From contig JAAFHH010000278.1 in NCBI GenBank assembly GCA_013297545.1, positions 1 through 5,014 of the forward strand: 5,014 nucleotides of DNA, written 5' to 3'. Origin of the DNA: Alphaproteobacteria bacterium (GTDB lineage: Bacteria; Pseudomonadota; Alphaproteobacteria; Elsterales; Elsteraceae). Positions 1 through 5,014 of the stretch are shown in pieces. The notes beneath the pieces were generated by a model. The model made no database searches. It was not told where the DNA came from and saw only the letters and a list, made by a program, of their open reading frames with translations. Positions within the stretch are counted from its first letter, which is position 1. The number at the start of each line of letters is the position of its first letter. The translations under genes were made by a program, and so were the position numbers.

Positions 1-404
1 TTGAGGATCGTGATCCCTGCGCCGGCAAAGTCGGCTACGTTTCTGGTGGCGATAGCGGCGCCACGGGAGGCGGCGATGCCAGCGATTTGGCAGTCGGCCA
101 GCGCGACCACCAAGCCGGCAGCTCGACGGCTGGCTGCGATCGTTGCAAAGGCGATTGCCGCAGCAGTGTCGAAGACGAGCAACCGATCGGCAAACTCCTC
201 CTCCAAGATTGCATCGACTACCTCGGCCAGCTGTGTCCGCCGTCGCCCGGGCGGCAGGTACGCTACACCAACGCGCAGCTCCGCTTCAGAGATCGTGGTG
301 AGAAACAACAGATCACGGTCCTGGGCCGCCACCCAGTCGAGCACGACGGTTGCTGGACGGGGGCGCAACAGTTCAGAAACCACGTTGGTGTCGAGCACGA
401 TCAT
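1..404 (-). CDS. PIN-domain toxin, FitB/VapC family (3' end cut by window edge)
   Basis: This is a predicted Mg2+-dependent ribonuclease toxin of a type II toxin-antitoxin pair; PIN-domain VapC/FitB proteins cleave RNA when freed from their antitoxin. I translated the minus strand from the ATG at 404-402. It gives 134 residues to the window edge with no stop; FitB-type proteins usually have about 140, so only a few are missing. It opens MIVLDTNVVSEL, placing the first acidic residue at D5. The SEAEL motif follows (E40/E42), then ALADCQIA with D104, and the C-terminal ATRNVADF with N122 and D125. The acidic PIN residues are therefore all present and the toxin looks intact. The start lies 9 bases after the antitoxin stop. 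A Shine-Dalgarno-like AAGG overlaps that stop about 7 bases upstream, suggesting translational coupling. A GTG directly before the ATG is an alternative start. The family is seen in the sequence; RNA target and activity are inference. Confidence 0.9.
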   Translation of the reverse strand, partial: MIVLDTNVVSELLRPRPATVVLDWVAAQDRDLLFLTTISEAELRVGVAYLPPGRRRTQLAEVVDAILEEEFADRLLVFDTAAAIAFATIAASRRAAGLVVALADCQIAGIAASRGAAIATRNVADFAGAGITIL

Positions 405-413
405 CACCCGACC

Positions 414-659
414 TTAGTCGAAGGTGGGCGGATCACGCATCGGGGTGCGCGGCGGCAGGTCAAGCTCCACGCCACCAAATGCGGCGACCCGCTCGCGGAT
501 CGCCGTGCCGAGGTCGCGCTTAGGCGAGGGCCGCTCACCAACCGCTTGGCGCAGTATGGTGCGAACTTCCTCCTCCATGGAGTGGCCGTGCTCGGCCGCG
601 CGCACCCGCAGGCGCTGCTTCACATCGGCATCGAGGTTGCGGACGGTGAGGGCTGGCAT
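414..659 (-). CDS. FitA/VapB-like ribbon-helix-helix antitoxin
   Basis: This is the predicted antitoxin of 81 residues. It should bind and neutralise the adjacent PIN toxin and repress their shared promoter. The N-terminus (MPALTVRNLDADV, residues 1-13) is a typical beta strand of a ribbon-helix-helix DNA-binding fold. Two helices follow (KQRLRVRAAEHGHS and MEEEVRTILRQAV, about residues 14-40). The C-terminal tail, about residues 41-81, ends RTPMRDPPTFD, a form common in FitA-type antitoxins, where it wraps the toxin. I chose the ATG at 659-657 because the protein then begins exactly at the conserved strand and a GGAA element sits just upstream on the minus strand. The reading frame stays open further upstream into lysC, but that extension looks like non-coding composition. 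It is first in the operon, the usual order for this class. Family assignment is firm; autoregulation is inferred from the family. Confidence 0.88.
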   Translation of the reverse strand: MPALTVRNLDADVKQRLRVRAAEHGHSMEEEVRTILRQAVGERPSPKRDLGTAIRERVAAFGGVELDLPPRTPMRDPPTFD

Positions 660-685
660 AGGGTTTCCAAGTGCAAAGGGGAGCG

Positions 686-703
686 ATTGCAATGATGGCA
701 TTG
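686..703. promoter_or_regulatory. Candidate antitoxin operator: overlapping small palindromes
   Basis: A perfect 8-base palindrome ATTGCAAT (686-693) overlaps an inverted repeat with 5-base arms, CAATG-atgg-CATTG (690-703). Both lie across the proposed -10 element of the toxin-antitoxin promoter, 27-44 bases upstream of the antitoxin start. Ribbon-helix-helix antitoxins bind inverted repeats in their own promoters, so this is the best operator candidate in the gap. The arms are short and could occur by chance. Confidence 0.3.
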
Positions 704-720
704 AGCGCATTCCACCACAA
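692..720 (-). promoter_or_regulatory. Candidate promoter of the toxin-antitoxin operon
   Basis: On the minus strand, TTGTGG (720-715) and CATCAT (697-692) are separated by exactly 17 bases, a plausible sigma-70-type pair (3 of 6 and 4 of 6 consensus bases). Transcription would start near 685, giving a leader of about 25 bases before the antitoxin ATG at 659. The match is weak in a GC-rich genome, so position and spacing carry most of the weight. Confidence 0.3.
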
Positions 721-721
721 G

Positions 722-749
722 CCCCCCACCCCCCTAGCCCTCCCGCCCC
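722..749 (-). other. G-quadruplex-forming motif (five G runs on the minus strand)
   Basis: The plus strand carries five C runs of 6, 6, 3, 3 and 4 bases at 722-727, 729-734, 738-740, 742-744 and 746-749. Their spacers are 1, 3, 1 and 1 bases. On the minus strand this satisfies the usual quadruplex rule of four or more runs of at least three G with loops of 1-7, and the plus strand could form an i-motif. It lies in the divergent gap between the antitoxin and lysC, just upstream of the proposed toxin-antitoxin -35 element. The pattern is seen directly; folding and any regulatory effect are inference. Confidence 0.6.
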
Positions 750-807
750 AGCAGTAGTATGCAGACCCCCTTCGCGCTGGGCTCCCGCCCGGCACCCGCT
801 CGTAGCC

Positions 808-815
808 AGGGAGGA
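808..815 (+). promoter_or_regulatory. Shine-Dalgarno of lysC
   Basis: AGGGAGGA lies 10 bases before the ATG at 826 and is the only strong Shine-Dalgarno-like element in the gap. It decides the lysC start in favour of 826 over the in-frame ATG at 841, which would lie 25 bases away, and over far-upstream in-frame starts that run through the antitoxin gene. Confidence 0.65.
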
Positions 816-825
816 CCGGGTCGGC

Positions 826-2043
826 ATGGCCCGTATTGTGATGAAATTCGGCGGCACGTCGGTGGCCGACCTTGAGCGCATTCGCACCGCTGCTGCCCGC
901 GTTAAGCGGGAGGTGGAGGCGGGCCGCCAGGTGGCGGTCGTGGTCTCCGCCATGGCCGGTGTCACCAACCAGTTGGTGGACTGGGTGCGCCAGCTCGATC
1001 CGCTGCATGATGCGCGGGAATATGACGCCGTGGTCGCCACGGGCGAGCAGGTCACCTCTGGCCTGATGGCGATTGCGCTGCAGGCGATTGGCGTGCCGGC
1101 GCGGTCTTGGGCCGGCTGGCAGCTGCCGATCCACACGGATGCGATGCACGGCAAAGCGCGCATCACCGGCATTGAGCGGGCTGCGATCGACGCGCGATTC
1201 GCCCAAGGCATGGTCGCCGTGGTCGCCGGCTTCCAGGGCATTGGCCCGGACAACCGGATCACCACGCTTGGGCGCGGCGGGTCGGATACTTCGGCCGTCG
1301 CGGTCGCGGCGGCGATTGGGGCGGAGCGGTGCGACATCTACACGGACGTGGACGGCGTCTACACGGCTGACCCGCGCATTGTGGAGCGCGCGCAGAAGCT
1401 CGAGCGGATCTCGTATGAGGAGATGTTCGAACTCGCCTCGCTGGGGTCAAAAGTGCTGCAGCCGCGCTCGGTTGAAATTGCCATGAACCACCGGGTGCGT
1501 CTGGCGGTATTGTCGAGCTTCAAGGACGTGCCGGGCACCCTCATCTGCAACGAGGACGAGATCGTGGAACATCATGTGGTCAGCGGCATCGCGCATGCCC
1601 GCGACGAAGCAAAGATCACCGTGGTCAAGGTGGCGGATCGGCCGGGTATCGCCGCCAGCCTGTTCGGGCCGCTGGCGGATGCCGGCATCAATGTCGACAT
1701 GATCGTCCAGAACATCTCCCCCGATGGCTCCTCGACGGACATGACGTTTACCATTGGGCGGGCTGACCTTGATCGGGCACTCGTGGTGTTGAACAACGCG
1801 CGCGACGAGATCGGCTTCACCGAACTGCGCCCCGATAACAAGGTGGCGAAGGTGTCGGTGGTCGGGGTTGGCATGCGCAGCCACGCTGGTGTCGCACTCA
1901 CCATGTTCCGCACCCTTGCAGCCGAGCGCATCAACATCCAGTTGATCACCACGTCGGAGATCAAGGTCAGTGTGTTGATCGACGAGAAGTACCTGGAACT
2001 CGCGGTGCGCGCGTTGCACACCGCCTACGGTTTGGATGGCTGA
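826..2043 (+). CDS. lysC: Aspartate kinase (aspartokinase), two ACT domains
   Basis: This enzyme phosphorylates L-aspartate with ATP to give 4-phospho-L-aspartate, the first step to lysine, diaminopimelate, threonine, methionine and isoleucine; it is cytoplasmic. The 405-residue protein has the usual length for the monofunctional class. An amino-acid kinase domain fills about residues 1-235: KFGGTSV (7-13), SAMAG (41-45), ATGEQV (71-76), GFQG (125-128), TTLGRGGSD (136-144), YTDVDGVYTADPR (172-184) and LQPRS (211-215). Two ACT domains follow. The first, near 263-330, contains DRPGIAASLF and QNIS; the second, near 341-402, contains GVGMRSHAGVA and TTSEIKVSVLI. These are the interface and effector-binding segments of lysine/threonine-inhibited enzymes such as Corynebacterium LysC, and they look unaltered, so feedback inhibition is expected (inference). 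No homoserine dehydrogenase domain is fused. The start at 826 is supported by the Shine-Dalgarno at 808-815. It is the first gene of the plus-strand operon; the next begins 2 bases after its stop. No lysine riboswitch or attenuator is visible upstream. Confidence 0.97.
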   Translation: MARIVMKFGGTSVADLERIRTAAARVKREVEAGRQVAVVVSAMAGVTNQLVDWVRQLDPLHDAREYDAVVATGEQVTSGLMAIALQAIGVPARSWAGWQLPIHTDAMHGKARITGIERAAIDARFAQGMVAVVAGFQGIGPDNRITTLGRGGSDTSAVAVAAAIGAERCDIYTDVDGVYTADPRIVERAQKLERISYEEMFELASLGSKVLQPRSVEIAMNHRVRLAVLSSFKDVPGTLICNEDEIVEHHVVSGIAHARDEAKITVVKVADRPGIAASLFGPLADAGINVDMIVQNISPDGSSTDMTFTIGRADLDRALVVLNNARDEIGFTELRPDNKVAKVSVVGVGMRSHAGVALTMFRTLAAERINIQLITTSEIKVSVLIDEKYLELAVRALHTAYGLDG

Positions 2044-2045
2044 TC

Positions 2046-3077
2046 ATGACCCGTGCGCGCGCCCACCTGGACCGTCTGTGGCAGGCGGGTCGCCGGCTGC
2101 TTGGCACTGATCTTGCGATCATGGCGGGTGCCATGACCTGGGTTTCAGAACGCCATCTGGTATCGGCCTTGTCCAACGCGGGCGGCTTCGGCGTGCTCGC
2201 GTGCGGGTCGATGATGCCGCCGCGCTTGGAGGAGGAAATCCGCGCGACCCAAGCGCTGACCAGCCAGCCGTTTGGCGTCAACCTGATCGTCATGCATCCG
2301 GAATTGGATGCGCTGGCGGAAGTGTGTTTGGCGAACAAGGTCAGCCACGTCGTGCTGGCCGGCGGCCTGCCGAGTGCCGCCTTGATCAAGCGCTTGAAGG
2401 ATGGCGGGGCGAAGGTGCTGTCCTTCGCGCCGGTGCCGGTGATCGCCAAGCGGCTGGTCAAGTCCGGCTGCGACGGCCTGATCATCGAAGGGGCGGAGGC
2501 TGGCGGCCACATCGGCCCCGTCTCGACCGCCGTGCTGGCGCAAGAAATCCTGCCGCTGGTGCGCGATGTGCCGGTGTTCATCGCCGGCGGCATCGGCCGG
2601 GGCGAGGCGATTGCGGCGTTCCTGGAAATGGGGGCAGCCGGCGCGCAGCTCGGTACCCGCTTCGTGTGCGCGACCGAATGCGTGGCGCATGCGCGCTTCA
2701 AGCAGGCGTTCATCAAGGCCGAAGCGCGCGACGCTATGCCGTCGGTGCAGATCGATCCGCGCTTTCCCGTCATCCCGGTGCGCGCGATCGTCAATGACGC
2801 CTCGAAGAAGTTCACCGAAGCGCAGCTGCAGGCGATTGCCAAGTTTGATTCCGGTGAGCTCACGCTGAAAGAGGCCCAGCTGGAGATCGAACACTTCTGG
2901 GCCGGGGCGCTGCGCCGGGCGGCCGTCGATGGCGATATTGAGAGCGGCTCGCTGATGGCCGGCCAGTCCGTCGGCATGGTGACGCGCGAACAGCCGGTCG
3001 CCGAGATCCTGGCCGAACTGGTCGCCCAAGCCGAAGCCGCCATCGAACAGCGCTTGTCTTACGGCGACGCGGCCTGA
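2046..3077 (+). CDS. FMN-dependent nitronate monooxygenase / FabK-family oxidoreductase
   Basis: This 343-residue protein is a TIM-barrel flavoprotein of the nitronate monooxygenase (formerly 2-nitropropane dioxygenase) superfamily, which also includes the enoyl-ACP reductase FabK. Visible marks are IMAGAMTWVSERHLVSALSN (25-44) and GGFGVLACG (46-54), the N-terminal barrel and glycine-rich stretch. IEGAEAGGHIG (147-157) carries the family's conserved histidine, H155. VPVFIAGGIGRG (175-186) and GAQLGTRFV (199-207) form the FMN-phosphate-binding region. The C-terminal segment near residues 285-325 (AGALRRAAVDGD, then GSLMAGQSVG) resembles FabK, as I remember that family, more than a minimal nitronate oxidase. 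The reaction is therefore uncertain: oxidation of alkyl nitronates such as propionate-3-nitronate, or NAD(P)H-dependent reduction of an unsaturated thioester. There is no signal peptide or membrane segment. It starts 2 bases after the lysC stop, with a weak GGATGG 6 bases upstream, and ends 1 base before ptsP, so it is co-transcribed with both. Fold and flavin use are firm; substrate is unknown. Confidence 0.92.
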   Translation: MTRARAHLDRLWQAGRRLLGTDLAIMAGAMTWVSERHLVSALSNAGGFGVLACGSMMPPRLEEEIRATQALTSQPFGVNLIVMHPELDALAEVCLANKVSHVVLAGGLPSAALIKRLKDGGAKVLSFAPVPVIAKRLVKSGCDGLIIEGAEAGGHIGPVSTAVLAQEILPLVRDVPVFIAGGIGRGEAIAAFLEMGAAGAQLGTRFVCATECVAHARFKQAFIKAEARDAMPSVQIDPRFPVIPVRAIVNDASKKFTEAQLQAIAKFDSGELTLKEAQLEIEHFWAGALRRAAVDGDIESGSLMAGQSVGMVTREQPVAEILAELVAQAEAAIEQRLSYGDAA

Positions 3078-3078
3078 C

Positions 3079-5014
3079 ATGCCGCAGCAGGGGTGGACCG
3101 GATCCCGCCGGCTGCTGCGCAAAATCCGCGAACACATGGCGGCGGCGGGGGAGGCGACCCAGCGGCTCGACGCCGTGGTGAAAACGATCGCGACCGACAC
3201 CGCCGCTGATGTCTGCAGCTGCTACGTGCTGCGGGCGGGCGAAGTGCTGGAACTGTTCGCGACCGAAGGCTTGAAGGCCGAAGCCGTGCACCGCACCCGC
3301 ATGCGGGTGGGCGAAGGGGTGATCGGCGACATCGCGGCCTACGCCAAGCCCTTGGTGCTGGAAGACGCCTGGTCCTACCCCAACTTCGCCTACAAGCCGG
3401 AAACGGGTGAAGAACTCTACCGCTCCATGATGGGCGTGCCGATCCTGCGCAATGGTGCGGTGGTGGGGGTGCTGGCACTGCAACACCGCGACAGCCGCAC
3501 CTACGCCGAAGAAGAAGTCGAAGCGTTAGAGACCGTCGCCATGGTGCTGGCGGAACTGATTGCGTCGGGCGCGCTGGTCGATCCGGGCGAAGTCTCGGCG
3601 AGCGAAGAAGTGGTCAAGCCACGCCGGTTTGAGGGTACGACCTTGAGCCCGGGTCTCGCGATCGGCACTGCGGTGCTGCACCGGCCGCGCGCGGTGATCC
3701 GCCAGATGGTCGCCGAAGACCCGGCCCACGAACTCGCACGCCTGGCGGCAGCGCTGAGCGCTGTCCAGGAACGCTTGGACCGGCTGCTCGCGGCAGACGA
3801 TTTGAAGGCGGCCGGCGAAGCGCACGAGGTGTTGGAAACCGTGCGCCTGTTCGCTGGCGACCGCGGCTGGATGGGCCGGATGCGGGAGACCATCTTGAGC
3901 GGCCTGACCGCCGAGGCAGCGGCCCAAAAAGTCCAGAACGACATGCGCACGCGCCTGCGGGGCGCGACCGATCCCTACCTGCGCGATCGCTTGATCGATC
4001 TCGAAGATCTCACCAACCGGCTGGTGGTCGAACTCGCGGGTGCGGAGCCGATGGCCGATCTGCCGGCGGACGCGATTCTGATCGCGCGGAACTTAGGCCC
4101 GGCGGAGCTGTTGGACTATGACCGCCGCAAGCTGAAAGCCGTGGTGCTGGAAGAAGGCTCCCCCACCGCCCACGTCGCGATTGTGGCCCGCGCGCTTGAC
4201 CTGCCGATGGTCGGCAAGGTGCGCGACGCATTGCTCTATGTGGAAACCGGTGATCCGGTCGTGGTCGACGGCACCAACAACCAGATCTTCCTGCGCCCCG
4301 CCGAAGAAGTGCGCCGCCAAGTGCGCGTCGCGATGCGGGTGCGTGCGGCGGACCAAGAACGCTTTGCCAAGCTCGCGGACCGGCCGTCGGTCACCCGCGA
4401 CGGCATCGATGTCACCTTGCTGCTCAACTGTGGCCTGGTGCTCGATGCTGCCAACGTGCCGGTCACCAAGGCGGCCGGCATCGGGCTCTACCGCACCGAG
4501 ATCGGCTTCATGGTGCGCAACGCCTACCCGACCGCGACCGCCCAGGCGGACTTGTACCGCCGGGTGCAAGACGCGGCCGCAGGCGCGCCGGTCACCTTCC
4601 GCACCCTGGATGTGGGCGGCGACAAGACGCTGCCCTATCTGCACGCCGATCCCGAAGAGAACCCCGCCCTCGGCTGGCGCGCGATCCGCATCGGGCTCGA
4701 CCGGCCGGCCATGCTGCGCCAGCAACTCCGGGGTATGATCATGGCGGCGGAAGGCCGCCCGCTCTCCGTCATGTTCCCGATGATTGCGGAAGTGAGCGAA
4801 TTCGACCGCGCGCGCCGGCTGTTGGATCTGGAACTCGATCGCGCCCGCTTGGCCGACCTCACTCCGCCCACGTCCGTCTCGGTTGGCTGTATGGTTGAGG
4901 TGCCGGCCCTGCTGTTTCAGCTGCCAGCGCTGGTCCAGGCGGTCGATTTCCTGTCCGTCGGCACCAACGATCTGGTGCAGTTCCTCTACGCGGCGGATCG
5001 GGGCAATCCGCAGC
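3079..5014 (+). CDS. ptsP: GAF-containing phosphoenolpyruvate-protein phosphotransferase, EI-Ntr (3' end cut by window edge)
   Basis: This is the first enzyme of the nitrogen-related phosphotransferase relay. It takes phosphate from phosphoenolpyruvate onto a histidine and passes it to NPr and then EIIA-Ntr, a cytoplasmic regulatory chain not tied to sugar import. Reading from the ATG at 3079 gives 645 residues with no stop. E. coli PtsP has 748, so about 100 are missing, including the expected active-site cysteine. A GAF domain spans about residues 31-162 (VGEGVIG at 77-83, MMGVPILRNGAVVGVLAL at 117-134). The enzyme I part begins near 186 with LSPGLAIG (189-196). The phospho-histidine is H365 in GSPTAH. 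PEP-site residues are R472 (GLYRTE), R508 (RTLDVGGDK), E607 (VEVPA) and N630/D631 (GTNDL). Spacings from the histidine (107, 143, 242, 265) equal those in E. coli enzyme I (H189, R296, R332, E431, N454), so no insertion or deletion is seen. The start has no clear Shine-Dalgarno but follows the upstream stop by one base, implying coupling. GAF control by glutamine is known for the Sinorhizobium protein; here it is inference. Confidence 0.97.
   Translation, partial: MPQQGWTGSRRLLRKIREHMAAAGEATQRLDAVVKTIATDTAADVCSCYVLRAGEVLELFATEGLKAEAVHRTRMRVGEGVIGDIAAYAKPLVLEDAWSYPNFAYKPETGEELYRSMMGVPILRNGAVVGVLALQHRDSRTYAEEEVEALETVAMVLAELIASGALVDPGEVSASEEVVKPRRFEGTTLSPGLAIGTAVLHRPRAVIRQMVAEDPAHELARLAAALSAVQERLDRLLAADDLKAAGEAHEVLETVRLFAGDRGWMGRMRETILSGLTAEAAAQKVQNDMRTRLRGATDPYLRDRLIDLEDLTNRLVVELAGAEPMADLPADAILIARNLGPAELLDYDRRKLKAVVLEEGSPTAHVAIVARALDLPMVGKVRDALLYVETGDPVVVDGTNNQIFLRPAEEVRRQVRVAMRVRAADQERFAKLADRPSVTRDGIDVTLLLNCGLVLDAANVPVTKAAGIGLYRTEIGFMVRNAYPTATAQADLYRRVQDAAAGAPVTFRTLDVGGDKTLPYLHADPEENPALGWRAIRIGLDRPAMLRQQLRGMIMAAEGRPLSVMFPMIAEVSEFDRARRLLDLELDRARLADLTPPTSVSVGCMVEVPALLFQLPALVQAVDFLSVGTNDLVQFLYAADRGNPQ

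Noticed and set aside
1..417. Plus-strand open frame at the left edge
   Set aside because: It is antisense to the PIN toxin, with low-complexity A/S/R composition and no motif.
87..695. Plus-strand open frame of 202 codons across the toxin-antitoxin genes
   Set aside because: It is the shadow of two well-supported minus-strand genes and has no recognisable domain.
755..760. TAGTAT as a possible -10 element for lysC
   Set aside because: It matches only 4 of 6 bases and has no acceptable -35 about 17 bases upstream, where the C-rich tract lies. The lysC promoter is left unassigned.
777..792. Small hairpin (six-pair stem including one wobble, 4-base loop) upstream of lysC, considered as an attenuator or terminator
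   Set aside because: There is no T run after it and no leader peptide or competing stem, and such short GC hairpins are common in this composition.
424..825. Long in-frame extension upstream of the lysC start, suggesting a 539-residue protein
   Set aside because: It overlaps the antitoxin on the opposite strand, shows no aspartokinase similarity, and the Shine-Dalgarno at 808-815 fits the start at 826, which begins with the conserved MARIVMKFGGTS N-terminus.
414..1337. Minus-strand 307-codon frame suggesting a longer antitoxin
   Set aside because: Only the last 81 residues resemble an antitoxin; the rest is antisense to lysC and motif-free.
1967..3200. Two antisense open frames of about 350 codons opposite the flavin oxidoreductase gene
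   Set aside because: Composition is rich in R, H, A, S and P with no recognisable motif, as expected when the opposite strand codes in GC-rich DNA. The plus-strand frame has clear family motifs throughout.
4010..4871. Several minus-strand open frames opposite ptsP
   Set aside because: Every catalytic residue of enzyme I is in the plus-strand frame here; the minus-strand frames have no motifs or credible starts.

Overview
The window is GC-rich chromosomal DNA (local counts run from about 58-62% at the left end to about 70% in the right half). It most likely comes from an alphaproteobacterium. The reasons are a monofunctional aspartate kinase of about 405 residues with two ACT domains, lying just upstream of a GAF-containing nitrogen-type PTS enzyme I (PtsP), and the GSPTAH phospho-histidine motif of that PtsP. 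Genus cannot be read from the sequence.

Layout: positions 1-659 hold a minus-strand toxin-antitoxin pair of the FitAB/VapBC type. The ribbon-helix-helix antitoxin (414-659) comes first in transcription order and the PIN-domain toxin (404 down to the left edge, last few residues cut off) follows. Positions 660-825 are the divergent regulatory gap. It contains a small palindrome overlapping a plausible antitoxin promoter, a striking five-run C tract (G-quadruplex motif on the minus strand), and the Shine-Dalgarno of the next gene. From 826 to the right edge there is a tightly packed plus-strand operon: lysC (826-2043), an FMN-dependent nitronate monooxygenase/FabK-family oxidoreductase (2046-3077) and ptsP (3079 to beyond 5014). 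The gaps between these three are 2 and 1 bases, so they are almost certainly co-transcribed and probably translationally coupled.

How the genes may work together: LysC makes aspartyl phosphate, the entry point to lysine, threonine, methionine and diaminopimelate. PtsP starts the nitrogen-related phosphorelay (PtsP to NPr to EIIA-Ntr), which reports nitrogen status. The flavin enzyme between them has no obvious pathway link. It could detoxify nitronates, or, judging by its FabK-like C-terminal half, reduce enoyl thioesters. The toxin-antitoxin pair is probably an independent accessory insertion beside this housekeeping operon.

I did not find a clearly new multi-gene system. The items most worth a second look are the G-quadruplex motif in the divergent promoter, the ambiguous flavin enzyme inside the lysC-ptsP operon, and the toxin-antitoxin insertion point.
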